64,000 bases of DNA. Origin: Deltaproteobacteria bacterium. GTDB lineage: Bacteria; Myxococcota_A; Polyangia; Nannocystales; Nannocystaceae. Below are positions 56,013 to 64,000 of the stretch, in pieces. Position 1 is the stretch's first letter. Each line of letters starts with the position of its first letter. A model generated the notes under the pieces. That model saw nothing but the letters and a program-made list of their open reading frames with translations, was not told the origin of the DNA and searched no databases. A program made the position numbers and the translations under genes. The stretch spans positions 3,329,501 to 3,393,500 of the forward strand of contig JADJEE010000012.1 in NCBI GenBank assembly GCA_016709225.1. The letters run 5' to 3'.

Positions 56013-57657
56013 CCCAGAATCCTCCCTTCTCTCCCAGGCAGCGATGGCAGCACACCTCAGGGTACGGTCCGAATTGGTCCCCGCCGCCACTGCAACTATA
56101 CGCGTGGTCGCTCGGATCCCAGAAGACGCACTTTCCAAACCACGCGTAGCGAGCAAACGCCCAGTAAACGTAGTTCTCGATGTTGCGAAAGGCGGTGTCG
56201 AACTCGCCATCGAGGACAAGTGATCGCGCCGGGATCGGTCCATAGCTTCCCGCATCGCGCAGGAGCGGCAGCAGGCCACTCCTGTGACACAGTTCGTGGA
56301 ACAGCACCATCGCGAGCCCGTCACTGCCCCCCGGTCGATCGAGAAAGCCATTCGGGCTATCGAAAAGCGTCCATACGCGCGGGCATAGCTTCACGAATCC
56401 CTCTGCCCAATGTAATGCAATCACGCTCTGCCCTGAGCAATTGTTTGCGCATCGAATGTGAAGTGGCCAAGTGGTCCAGTTGAGATATGAGAATCCATGC
56501 CTCAGCCGATCCGATACAAGCTGCGCAACGTGTTGCGCGCGAGCTAGGCGCTCAGGTTCGTAAGGTCCGAACCAGTAGCTCGGTGCCGGGCTTCGGCGCC
56601 ACGCGACGTCCACGATTACTGCGGCGCCTCCGAGATCCGCAAAGTTCCAGTAGAACTCGATCTGATCCTCTGGCAGCGTGGCGATATTGGCTAGAAAACG
56701 CGCTGCACTCGACGCAACGCGTCGCGCCTGGGCCGCGGCCGCCTTCAGCTTCAGCTGCTCGCCGCGGGTGCAGAAATCATACTTGATCCAGGTTTCCGAC
56801 TCCTCGAATTCGCTCTCGCACGCCGGCTGAAAATTGCCGCCGCATGTGCGAGACACATCCGCGACGAGTTCTCGTCCATGAACAGACGACCCGCCGGGCA
56901 GCGCCCCGCGTCGCCAGCATTCTCGCTCGATCGCGAGATACGATTCGCCGGGAGCGCACTTGCATGCGTGTTTCCACCGCTCGCCTGGCTTGGGCCTGCG
57001 ATGCGGCCCACTCCAGCAGCTCTGGAACTCATAGTCGAACTGGTAGCCGGGGGGGCACAGCGGCTTCGGCGGAGCCGCGAAGTCGTTCGGAAGTCCGACG
57101 CCATCGTCTCGATCGCGCTGCGGACCGTCCTCCTGCGTACCGGACGAGCCAAAGGTCAGCGAAGCAATGTCGGCTCGTCCGTGCCCGCGCACTCCCGCTG
57201 CGACACGATCGACGGCTGGGAAGGGGCCCCGCAATTCGGCCGGCTCGACCGGCGGCTCTGCCCACCCAAGCGCAATCGGCAACCCCGGGTCGTGCGCGTT
57301 GACGAACTCACTCAATCCGCGCGGGAGCGCGACCAGCCGACTTGCGCGCAGCCGCAGGTCCCGCTCGGCACCAACGGCTCGGCGGATGTCATCGCGCGAG
57401 GCCCGAGACCGCGTCCGACCACGGCTTTCGAGCGGCTCCACCGGCGGTTGGCGGCTTACGAGTCCTTCCACGAACCCTGGGAGGTCAGGGTTGAGTTCCC
57501 CAGTCGGGGTCGGTGGCGTTTCAATGTGGCACTCCGCAGCAAAATTGCGCGGCTGCCACGGTGGCGCCGGTGAGGTCGAGTTGGTAGCGGGCGTGAGTAA
57601 ATCGCCGACCGAGAGGCGAGTACGGGCGCCGCGTCGAGATGGCTGGGCGCGAAACAT
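55993..57657 (-). CDS. Aspzincin (M35)-like metallopeptidase domain protein
   Basis: A 554-residue protein. The C-terminal third has VLFHELCHRSG (HExxH, His454-His458), a GSYGPIPARS turn, and FRNIENYVYWAFARYAW, close to the A-x-N-A-D-N-Y-x-Y-F-A end of M35 lysine-specific/deuterolysin peptidases. The third ligand (Asp in the family) is not certain; Asp467 or Asp483 are candidates. The N-terminal 230 residues are Arg/Pro-rich without a known fold. No signal peptide is seen from the ATG at 57657; a longer frame to 57999 exists but looks non-coding. Codon use has more A/T endings than neighbours, suggesting transfer. Confidence 0.68.
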   Translation of the reverse strand: MFRAQPSRRGARTRLSVGDLLTPATNSTSPAPPWQPRNFAAECHIETPPTPTGELNPDLPGFVEGLVSRQPPVEPLESRGRTRSRASRDDIRRAVGAERDLRLRASRLVALPRGLSEFVNAHDPGLPIALGWAEPPVEPAELRGPFPAVDRVAAGVRGHGRADIASLTFGSSGTQEDGPQRDRDDGVGLPNDFAAPPKPLCPPGYQFDYEFQSCWSGPHRRPKPGERWKHACKCAPGESYLAIERECWRRGALPGGSSVHGRELVADVSRTCGGNFQPACESEFEESETWIKYDFCTRGEQLKLKAAAAQARRVASSAARFLANIATLPEDQIEFYWNFADLGGAAVIVDVAWRRSPAPSYWFGPYEPERLARAQHVAQLVSDRLRHGFSYLNWTTWPLHIRCANNCSGQSVIALHWAEGFVKLCPRVWTLFDSPNGFLDRPGGSDGLAMVLFHELCHRSGLLPLLRDAGSYGPIPARSLVLDGEFDTAFRNIENYVYWAFARYAWFGKCVFWDPSDHAYSCSGGGDQFGPYPEVCCHRCLGEKGGFWGDCRES

Positions 57658-58029
57658 GTACTTTGACGATCCGTTGGCGCCACTTCGCAGTCCTATTTCT
57701 CGATCCGCAACATCCGTATCATGCGTCGCTTCGTCCCGGCGGCGATCTCCGCGCGCATCGCATTTGCACGTGGGAGTCCATTGCTGATTCGCCGCGGCTG
57801 CGCGAGGCTTCGCCACACGTCTGACCCCTGGACGTTGGGTGAGTGATGCGCGTGCCTCGCGACGATCTTGACCAACGAGCGCGCCTCCCCGCTCCGACGC
57901 GGCTGCTGCGGCGGCCGTGCTCGTCCACCCGGTTCGGTGGCCCGCGGTTCCGGCCGATGGGTCGTGGCTTGTCCCGCATCTCTTGCAGCCGCTAGACATG
58001 CGAGCCTCCGTTGCACCGAGTCGCGGCCA
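57658..58029. other. Intergenic stretch without a supported gene
   Basis: About 370 bp between the 138-residue protein gene and the M35-like gene, both minus strand. Open frames here are Arg/Ala-rich and overlap in several frames, without coding character. It probably holds the promoter and leader of the peptidase gene. Nothing else stands out. Confidence 0.5.
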
Positions 58030-58446
58030 TCACGGGGCCCGCCCGTAGAGAACAGCACTGAGTTCGGCGTAGCAGCGAGTAGCTCCCGTCGGCTGCAGTG
58101 CCCGCAGTTGGAACTTGATGAATGGACCCATGGCCGAGTTGGTTGCGAGCGCCAGCGACGGTACCGCGGTCGCATTGTTGCTGGTCACGGAGAGATTCGG
58201 TGCGGCCGTGTTGGTGAACTCTGCGGGGTCTTCGTCGCTGGGCAGCGTAGTATACCCCTCGACGATCATCGACCCGGAGCTGCCTCCGAAGTCGCGGTTG
58301 TGGCAACGCACACCGAGCCACAGGTAGTAGAAGGGAATTACCGGCAGGGCTCTCTCGAGGATGATCGTTTGGCTTCCTGATGCTGCGAGGAACGAGAAGC
58401 CGAAGATGGTCTTGTCGAACAACGTGATGGCTTGAGCTTCGCGCAT
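58030..58446 (-). CDS. Protein of unknown function, beta-rich (138 aa)
   Basis: Start ATG at 58446 with GGGAGG five bases ahead. The protein is beta-rich and not charged: ITLFDKTIFGFSFLAASG, TIILERALPVIPFYYLWLGVRCH, an acidic loop PSDEDPAEF, then VTSNNATAVPSLALATNS and a closing YAELSAVLYGRAP. No signal, membrane segment or catalytic motif. It reads like a small structural or coat-type protein, but no family is recognised. Same strand as the M35-like gene, with somewhat lower GC than the core genes. Confidence 0.68.
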   Translation of the reverse strand: MREAQAITLFDKTIFGFSFLAASGSQTIILERALPVIPFYYLWLGVRCHNRDFGGSSGSMIVEGYTTLPSDEDPAEFTNTAAPNLSVTSNNATAVPSLALATNSAMGPFIKFQLRALQPTGATRCYAELSAVLYGRAP

Positions 58447-58555
58447 GGTGGCCTCCCTGCCGTGGGCGGAAGACGCGGTCGCCGCCGAGGCGAACTGAGG
58501 ATGAACCGCTCCGACCACTCGTGTGTCTGGTTTTCGCGACTTTGCTGACGTCCGC

Positions 58556-59101
58556 TCATGCACTCGGAGTTCGACGGCATGCTGGGACACGCCTGTAACG
58601 CAATTGGCGCGGATCGCTGACCAGCTCAGCAGCAGTACTTCCAAGTGTCGCCGCGAGTGCCGCCAAGCGATCCGTCGCGATCGATCGGCGGGCGTTCAGG
58701 AGAGCAGAAAGCGAGCTGCGATGCCAGCCGAGGTCTGCGGCGATTTCCAACGGCGAGCGCCCAGCCCGGAGTCGCATGAAGTGTATGGCAACCCAGCGTT
58801 CCAAGGGATAGCGCTCGTAGCGCTCCGCAGCTGTTGGTGTGGCACATGTAGGGGGGGCGACATCGGACACACCGAGCGCCGGTCGTGCCGTGAGCAACTG
58901 CGCCGGCGTTCTTTCGACGGCAAGGGCGATACGGGCAAGCGTATCGGTTCGCATCGCGTGTCGCGACGCTAGCAGTGCATGCAGGTATGCGCGTGAACAC
59001 GCCGCCTCTGCTGCAATGCTCGCGATGGAGCGTTCCAAGCTCTCTATCGCGCTGCCGATGTTTGCCGCGGCCACACGCACGATGTCATCGACGCCGAACA
59101 T
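58556..59101 (-). CDS. Tandem helix-turn-helix (XRE-like) regulator
   Basis: A 181-residue protein with two HTH units of the Cro/XRE kind: residues 25-70 (SIAAEAACSRAYLHALLASR) and 130-165 (PLEIAADLGWHRSSLSALLN then ATDRLAALAATLGSTAAELV). Each has the helix-turn-helix spacing, and both end in a LAxxL-type helix. No ligand or membrane domain. It may control the neighbouring 138-residue and M35-like genes on the same strand. The ATG at 59101 is chosen; the longer frame adds shadow sequence. Confidence 0.7.
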   Translation of the reverse strand: MFGVDDIVRVAAANIGSAIESLERSIASIAAEAACSRAYLHALLASRHAMRTDTLARIALAVERTPAQLLTARPALGVSDVAPPTCATPTAAERYERYPLERWVAIHFMRLRAGRSPLEIAADLGWHRSSLSALLNARRSIATDRLAALAATLGSTAAELVSDPRQLRYRRVPACRRTPSA

Positions 59102-59207
59102 CCACGGCTCCTTCGTATCGCGCAAGACCCGAGCGCGAGGATCGACGACACTCTCGCACGGCACCGCAAGCAGCGCAAGCCCAGTCAACCCAGCACCACG
59201 GCGAATG

Positions 59208-61427
59208 TCAGCTCGCGATCCAGCTCGGCCGCCGCAGTCGCCGGCGCGCGCGTGGGGCGAGGGTGACGAGCAGAACCAGCATCGCCCAGCGCCCACCGGT
59301 GCGCTGCGCGTCGTGCCGGTCGTCGACCCGGCATGCGCAGCCGTCGGTGTCGCCCGTCGCCGCGCCGCCGGAGCCCTCGCCGGAGCCGCCGTCGTCGCTG
59401 CTGCCGGCGCCGGCCGGCTCGAGTCGCGACTGCACCGTGAACTCGCTGCCGTCGAGCTCGACGTAGGTGATCTCCCAGGTGAGTTCAGCGCAGGGATCGT
59501 CGAGGTCGGCGGGCGCGGTGAAGACGACGTCGTCGATCGCCGCGGTGCTCGACCACGGTGCCACGAACGCGAGCGCCGAGGGGTTGGGATCGTCGGGGTG
59601 GGCGAAGGCGCAGCGGTCGTCGACGACGACGAACGCGTCGGGGGCCGCGACGATGCGGGCGGAGGCGTCGTAGGCCGGCGCGAGGCCAGCGTTGACGAGG
59701 CTCACGGCCCAGTGGCCGTCGGCGGTCGGCTCGCAGGCGGCGATGCGCAGGTCGGCCCGCACGCGGCGCGTGGGATCGGGGATCACGTGCACGAGCGGCG
59801 GCGTGTCGACGCGTGACGGCGGCACCGCGTCCTGGAAGACGATGGTCGCGGTGTTGTGCACGCGGGTGCCCAGCGGCGCGTCGTCGCGGACCGCGACGCT
59901 GTAGTGCACCGTGTGGGGCTCGTGCGGCGGCAGCACCGGGTCGATCCAGGTGAGCGTGCGGGTCTGTGGGTCGTAGCGGCCGCCGTCGTCGACGAGCAGG
60001 CTGGTGTCGTCGAGCTCGGGCGAGAGCACGTCGAGCACGACGACGTCGAGCGCGTCGACGCCTCCGATGTTCTCGAACGTCACGGTGTACTCGATGGTCT
60101 CGCCAGCCGCGGTGGTGCCGAAGCCGAGCGCGTTGGTGGCCGGGATCGCCGACTTGAAATTGGGATCGATCGGCGTGCACGCGTTCAGCCACTGGGCATA
60201 CGAGGGGCGCTCGGACGCGATGCTGGGCGCCGGGCCACAGCACATCGCAGGCCGCAGCACCGTGGCGCCGTGGTTGTCGCTGACCTCGCACTCATTGTGC
60301 ATGACCGGGATGTCCCACGGGTCGGAGAACTGTCGCAGCTGCTCGAGCGGGTCCTCGGGCACGTCGACCCACGGCAGGTTCGGCGGAAACGGCTGCTGTC
60401 CGAGGTCTTCGGGTGGGAGCGGCCGGGGGCACGCCGGGCTGCCGCTGCAGTCGTCGTCGACGCAGTTCACCAGGCCGTCGCAATCGTCGTCGCCGGGGCT
60501 GCTGCAGTCCTCGTGCGACGGTGCGCTGCTGCGGTCGAAGGCGCTGTCGATCGCGGCGACGTTGTCGCCCGGTGCAGCATCGCCGGCGGCGTGGTGCAGC
60601 ACCGCGATCGTGCGGAGTCGGTCGTCGCAGGTCATCGTGGCCGGTGACGTCAGCTGCATCGACACGTCGGCGCCCGCGCCGGTCGCGAGGTCCCCCATCG
60701 CGAAGCTCGCCTGCAGCCCGTCGACGGTGGCCGTGGGCGCGCTCGTGTCGAGCGAGACGTCGGCCGGCAGCAGCGCGACGATCCGGACGGCGGTGGCAGT
60801 CGCGGGCCCGAGGTTGCGGGCCTGCAGCGCGACCTCGAAGGGGGCCGCGGCTGCAACGCTCGCCGAACCGCTCGCCGACAGCGACAGATCGGTGCCCGCC
60901 GCGATGCCGTCGCCCTCCACGATCCGCAGGTCCTCCCAGTAGGTCGAGTAGTCCTGCGCGGTCAGCTGTACCGACGTGATCGCGCCGAGGTCCGCGGCGC
61001 CTGCATACGAGCCGTCGGGGTGCTGCCAACCCAGCGAGACGTCGTCGAGCACCTCGGTCGCGTTCGCGCCGGTCACGATCATCGCGAACGGCCCGACCGA
61101 GTACCACATCGTCATGCCGATCGCCGCCACCGGTGGGTCGAACGTGATCGTCACCGGCGCCGTCATGTACGTCGTCAGATCGCAGTCGCCGGGCGCGTTG
61201 CACTGCAGGATGTCGCCCGGCGGTGGCGCGGCGGCCTCGATCGTCACCAACGTCTCGCCGAGCACGAACGCCGCCGCGCTCGGTGAGGCGTCCGCGATGT
61301 CGTCGAAGCCGGTCAGCAGCGCGCCGGTGAGCGCGGGATCGTCGGGCGAGACGATCGGGCGTGCGCCCGCGTGCAGCGGTGTGCCCAGGGCGGCGAGGCC
61401 AGCGACGACGTGCAGACGACGAACCAT
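59208..61427 (-). CDS. Secreted DUF11-type protein with MYXO-CTERM-like end
   Basis: A 739-residue exported protein: signal MVRRLHVVAGLAALGTPLHA, a beta-sandwich with ITFDPPVAAIGM, two DUF11-like repeats (LSLSASGSASVAAAAPFEV, then TVTFENIGGVDALDVVVLDVL), a calcium-type DGLVNCVDDDCSG repeat, and a C-terminus with CACRVDD, a hydrophobic WAMLVLLVTLAP and Arg-rich tail, the MYXO-CTERM layout used for surface anchoring. The open frame further upstream overlaps the protease gene and is a shadow. Function is probably surface-structural. Confidence 0.8.
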   Translation of the reverse strand: MVRRLHVVAGLAALGTPLHAGARPIVSPDDPALTGALLTGFDDIADASPSAAAFVLGETLVTIEAAAPPPGDILQCNAPGDCDLTTYMTAPVTITFDPPVAAIGMTMWYSVGPFAMIVTGANATEVLDDVSLGWQHPDGSYAGAADLGAITSVQLTAQDYSTYWEDLRIVEGDGIAAGTDLSLSASGSASVAAAAPFEVALQARNLGPATATAVRIVALLPADVSLDTSAPTATVDGLQASFAMGDLATGAGADVSMQLTSPATMTCDDRLRTIAVLHHAAGDAAPGDNVAAIDSAFDRSSAPSHEDCSSPGDDDCDGLVNCVDDDCSGSPACPRPLPPEDLGQQPFPPNLPWVDVPEDPLEQLRQFSDPWDIPVMHNECEVSDNHGATVLRPAMCCGPAPSIASERPSYAQWLNACTPIDPNFKSAIPATNALGFGTTAAGETIEYTVTFENIGGVDALDVVVLDVLSPELDDTSLLVDDGGRYDPQTRTLTWIDPVLPPHEPHTVHYSVAVRDDAPLGTRVHNTATIVFQDAVPPSRVDTPPLVHVIPDPTRRVRADLRIAACEPTADGHWAVSLVNAGLAPAYDASARIVAAPDAFVVVDDRCAFAHPDDPNPSALAFVAPWSSTAAIDDVVFTAPADLDDPCAELTWEITYVELDGSEFTVQSRLEPAGAGSSDDGGSGEGSGGAATGDTDGCACRVDDRHDAQRTGGRWAMLVLLVTLAPRARRRLRRPSWIAS

Positions 61428-61576
61428 GGGACCCGCTTCGAGCAAGTTCGTCGCCGTGGCGGTGGGCGGCTCGTTTCGCGGGCTTGGGCGCGCCGTCACC
61501 TGCGTCCGCTCGCCCCCTTGGCCCGGGGGACGTCCCCGGGGACGCCGCGTGCGGTCGCGCGAGCCCGAGCGATGCG

Positions 61577-61639
61577 GGCCGCTCGCGACGCGATGGTGGC
61601 CGTTCGCGACGCGATGGGGACCGTTCGCGCGAACCCGCG
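61577..61639. repeat. Three 21-bp imperfect tandem repeats in a divergent promoter region
   Basis: GGCCGCTCGCGACGCGATGGT, GGCCGTTCGCGACGCGATGGG and GACCGTTCGCGCGAACCCGCG follow one another; the last contains the palindrome TTCGCGCGAA. They lie between the starts at 61427 (minus) and 61674 (plus), two helical turns apart. Confidence 0.7.
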
Positions 61640-61673
61640 AAATATCGCCGGCGCGCATGTCGTTGCCCAAGCC

Positions 61674-62801
61674 GTGACGGTGGCAGCGACACGGTCTTCG
61701 CGGGTGCGGCTGCGATGGTTCACGTTGTCGTTGAAGCTGGTGGCACTGGGCGTCGGCGGTGCGATCACGACGCTCGCGATCGCGGCCGTGCTGGGTGCGT
61801 TGACCGAGCAGCTGTGGCTCGCGCTGTCGATCGCAGCCGTCGTCGCGATCGTGCTGCCGCTGGTGCTCGCCGACCGCCTGCTGCCGCGCTCGGGTGCGTC
61901 GCGGCCGGGCCTGGTGAGCGACGTGATGGCGAGCGTGTGGATGATCGCGGCCGCGGTGGTCATCGCGATCGCACCGTCGCGGCTGCAGGCACGCTTGGGC
62001 GCGCAGGCGCAGGCGCTCGACGATCGCGGCTGGCACCGTCCCGCCTGGGCGCTGCGGTGGATCGGCGAGCTGCCCACGCCGGTGCCCGTCGCGGCGGAGC
62101 CCGAGGCGCCGAGCGTCGTCGCGAGTGCGCCGGTCGCCGCGCCCGCGGCCACGCCCGCTGCCGGCGCAGAGTTCACGCCCGCGCCCGACGCGGGGGCCCG
62201 CAGCGCGCTCGAGCCCGCCGCGTTGTTCGAGCGCTGGGCCCCCTCGGTCGTCACGATCCACGTGCGCTCGAGCGAAGGCGAAGGCATGGGCACCGGCTTC
62301 GTGATCGATGCCCGCGGCACCGTCGCGACCAACCACCACGTCATCGACGGCGCGAGCGCGATCGACGTGAAGTTGTTCGACGGCACCCGCATCGAGAAGG
62401 TCGAGCTGCTCGACGCCGACCCCGAGGACGACCTCGCGCTCATCCGCGTGAGCACCGATCACGCGCTGGTACCGGTCGTGCTCGGCGAGTCCGAGAAGGT
62501 CGTGGTCGGCGAGGCCGTCGTGGTGATCGGCAACCCCATCGGCCTCGAGCACACCCTCACCGACGGCTTGGTGTCGGCGCGGCGGCTGTACTCGGGCCGC
62601 AAGTTCATCCAGATGTCGGCCCCGGTCTCGCCCGGCAACTCCGGCGGCCCCGTCTTCAACCGCTACGGCGACGTGGTCGGGGTGACGGTCGCCAAGCTGT
62701 GGGGCGAGAACCTCAACCTCGCGGTGCCCATCGATCAGCTCAAGCCGATGATCAAGTCGGAGTATCCCCGCGCCCGGGCCCTGGGCGAGTCGAGGTGGTG
62801 A
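61674..62801 (+). CDS. Membrane-anchored trypsin-like serine protease
   Basis: A 375-residue protein from a GTG: three membrane segments (about 19-41, 47-66, 84-102), a Pro/Ala linker, then a trypsin-like domain of the DegP/HhoA type. The triad is TNHHVIDG (His222), EDDLALIRV (Asp253) and GNSGGPVFN (Ser323). No PDZ follows. The start is uncertain because the frame is open upstream and includes several ATGs in the repeat region; 61674 leads directly into the first membrane segment. The stop overlaps the next start by one base. Confidence 0.85.
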   Translation: MTVAATRSSRVRLRWFTLSLKLVALGVGGAITTLAIAAVLGALTEQLWLALSIAAVVAIVLPLVLADRLLPRSGASRPGLVSDVMASVWMIAAAVVIAIAPSRLQARLGAQAQALDDRGWHRPAWALRWIGELPTPVPVAAEPEAPSVVASAPVAAPAATPAAGAEFTPAPDAGARSALEPAALFERWAPSVVTIHVRSSEGEGMGTGFVIDARGTVATNHHVIDGASAIDVKLFDGTRIEKVELLDADPEDDLALIRVSTDHALVPVVLGESEKVVVGEAVVVIGNPIGLEHTLTDGLVSARRLYSGRKFIQMSAPVSPGNSGGPVFNRYGDVVGVTVAKLWGENLNLAVPIDQLKPMIKSEYPRARALGESRW

Positions 62802-64000
62802 TGCGTCGCGCGCTGGTGTCGTGCCTGCTGTTGGCGTTGCTCGGTGGTTCGTCGGCGATGGTCGCTGGCCGCGAGCGTCCGGCGGTGGTCGATGCGACCC
62901 CCGATACGACCGCCGATGCGACCGCCGATGCGACCGCCGATGCGACGCCGGGCGACGCGGGTCCGGCCGCAGCCGCTACGCCGTCGACGACGCGCGCATC
63001 GACGCGCGCGGCCCCGCGCGGCCCCGTCGGGCTGCGGGTGGTCGCGTCGAGCTGGGAGCTCGTCACGCCGGGCATCGTGATGAATCGCGGGGCCGAGCCC
63101 GCACCCGGCAGTCAGTTCGACGCCGTGGGTCTGCGGGTGTCGTTCGCTGCGGCCAGCGACACCGCGGGCCTCGAGTCCCGGCTCGGCCGCGGCGGTGACG
63201 TGGTCGACGGCGCCGACCTGGCGTTGATGCCGTTGCCGACCTTCATCGCGTCATACGAGCGGCTTCGGGCCCTCTCGCCGCAGGTGTTCTTCGTGATCGG
63301 TTGGTCGCGCGGGGCCGATGTGCTGACGGGTGATGCGGCGGTGCTACGGCGTGGCGCGCCGGGCAAGGCGCGGTTCGTGCTCGACGCCCACCGCGGCAGC
63401 GCCGAGGGCATGCTGGGCTTGTTCGCGCTGGCCCACGCGGGCGTGGCGTCGTCGCGGGTCGAGTTCGGCGATGCCCACGGGGCCGCGCTGCATGCCCGCG
63501 TGCGCCGTCGCTCCGGCGAGATCGATGCGCGCGACGTGGTGCTCTCGACCGCCGACGCGGTGCACCTGGTGCCGATCGTCGCGGTTGCGCCCCGTGGCAC
63601 GCTGACCACCAAGCGCGACGCGTTGGTCGAGTTCATGCGCGTGTGGCAGGCCGGCGCGCGGCAGCTCGCGCAGGATCCCGCCGGCGCCACGCGATTGGTG
63701 GCGGCGCAGGTTGGCGCGCCCGAGGCCGTCGACCTGATCGACGCGCTCGGCTGGCTCGAGTTCGCCGACCTCGGCGAGGCCGCGGCCGCCAGCGGGCTCG
63801 CGGGCCGTCGCGCCGCGCGGCTCGACGTGCTCTTCACCGATGGCTGGTCGCTGCTGCGCGACGCCGGTGTGCTGGCCACGCCGGCGCCCGAGCAGCCGCC
63901 GGTGTCGGCGGTGGTGATGGCGGCCCTGGTCGCGGTCGACCGCCGGCGCGGTGAAGGCAGCGCTGCGGTGCCCCATCGCTGGGCGCCCACGCCGGCGAAG
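62801..64000 (+). CDS. Periplasmic binding-protein-like gene (3' end beyond window)
   Basis: An exported protein whose signal MRRALVSCLLLALLGGSSA is followed by a linker with five 12-bp repeats (DATA units). The body GLRVVASSWELVTPGIVMN, then ADLALMPLPTFIASYERL and RALSPQVFFVIGWSRGADVL, resembles the NMT1/TauA-like binding-protein fold. Late segments LVPIVAVAPRG and KRDALVEFMRVW support it. It begins at 62801, sharing a base with the protease stop, so it is in the same operon. Ligand unknown; no termination codon before 64000. Confidence 0.6.
   Translation, partial: MRRALVSCLLLALLGGSSAMVAGRERPAVVDATPDTTADATADATADATPGDAGPAAAATPSTTRASTRAAPRGPVGLRVVASSWELVTPGIVMNRGAEPAPGSQFDAVGLRVSFAAASDTAGLESRLGRGGDVVDGADLALMPLPTFIASYERLRALSPQVFFVIGWSRGADVLTGDAAVLRRGAPGKARFVLDAHRGSAEGMLGLFALAHAGVASSRVEFGDAHGAALHARVRRRSGEIDARDVVLSTADAVHLVPIVAVAPRGTLTTKRDALVEFMRVWQAGARQLAQDPAGATRLVAAQVGAPEAVDLIDALGWLEFADLGEAAAASGLAGRRAARLDVLFTDGWSLLRDAGVLATPAPEQPPVSAVVMAALVAVDRRRGEGSAAVPHRWAPTPAK
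62891..62950. repeat. Five 12-bp coding repeats (Asp-Ala-Thr units)
   Basis: GATGCGACCCCC, GATACGACCGCC, GATGCGACCGCC, GATGCGACCGCC and GATGCGACGCCG lie head to tail, in frame, in the linker of the binding-protein-like gene. Confidence 0.8.

Noticed and set aside
57658..57999. Upstream extension of the M35-like protein to 57999
   Set aside because: Ala/Arg-rich with no conserved look; kept as intergenic, though a non-ATG start cannot be excluded.
61428..62552. N-terminal extension of the MYXO-CTERM-like protein
   Set aside because: The upstream part lies antisense to the protease gene; the signal peptide at 61427 defines the start.

Overview
The window is one contiguous piece of a very GC-rich chromosome with strong GC-ending codon bias. 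Several marks point to a myxobacterium (Myxococcota, most like the Nannocystis/Plesiocystis group): about twenty predicted lipoproteins, many with long Ser/Thr/Gly/Asp linkers; a DUF4215-type Cys-rich protein; a MYXO-CTERM-like C-terminus; two Ser/Thr protein kinases beside a sigma factor and TPR proteins; and a DUF1552/DUF1592 pair. This assignment is inference from gene content. About 60 genes are supported, nearly back to back, and many same-strand pairs overlap by ATGA.

Layout. 1-9.9 kb: a PQQ-type sugar dehydrogenase lipoprotein (cut by the left edge), a HEAT-like protein, an ArsR/SRPBCC pair with two operator-like inverted repeats, an ankyrin protein, a class C serine hydrolase, and three lipoproteins. 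10-13.8 kb: tRNA-Arg(ACG) with its terminator, a ketopantoate-reductase-like enzyme, a CPBP protease, tRNA-Ser(GCT), a VanZ-like protein. 13.8-16.6 kb: a cytochrome-like lipoprotein divergent from a copper type II monooxygenase with all six expected copper ligands, with three 17-bp tandem repeats between them. 16.7-24.3 kb: biotin carboxylase, a haem c-site lipoprotein, a decayed nucleotidyltransferase-type locus, a flavoprotein, then a sigma factor, kinase and TPR run. 24.4-28.9 kb: DUF2341, DUF1552 and DUF1592 proteins. 29-36.4 kb: a zinc ribbon, a DUF2156 protein, a secreted protein, a kinase-TPR protein and a VWA lipoprotein. 36.5-38.9 kb: carboxyltransferase plus a biotin carrier with two biotinyl folds. 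38.9-48.9 kb: a beta-helix lipoprotein with a broken 5' end, an M13 peptidase, an SDR, a 56-residue zinc ribbon, a DUF4215 protein, a barrel-like protein, a PDZ/thioredoxin-like lipoprotein and a glycosyltransferase-like protein. 49-54.5 kb: an exported TldD/PmbA pair, then atpE, atpB and atpI of the F0 sector. 54.7-59.1 kb: an accessory stretch with visibly lower GC holding a Cys-rich lipoprotein, a lipoprotein overlapping an aspzincin (M35)-like metallopeptidase gene, a 138-residue protein and a tandem-HTH regulator. 59.2-64 kb: a MYXO-CTERM-like protein, a membrane-anchored trypsin-like protease and a binding-protein-like gene cut by the right edge.

How the parts fit. Biotin carboxylase (16.8 kb), carboxyltransferase and biotin carrier (36.6-38.9 kb) together could make a complete acyl-CoA carboxylase from two distant loci. 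The copper monooxygenase, its His-rich lipoprotein neighbours and the cytochrome-like lipoprotein may form an exported redox module. The strongest candidates for something undescribed are the lower-GC M35-like/lipoprotein gene pair, the copper monooxygenase cluster, the exported TldD/PmbA pair, and the carrier with one dead biotinyl domain.
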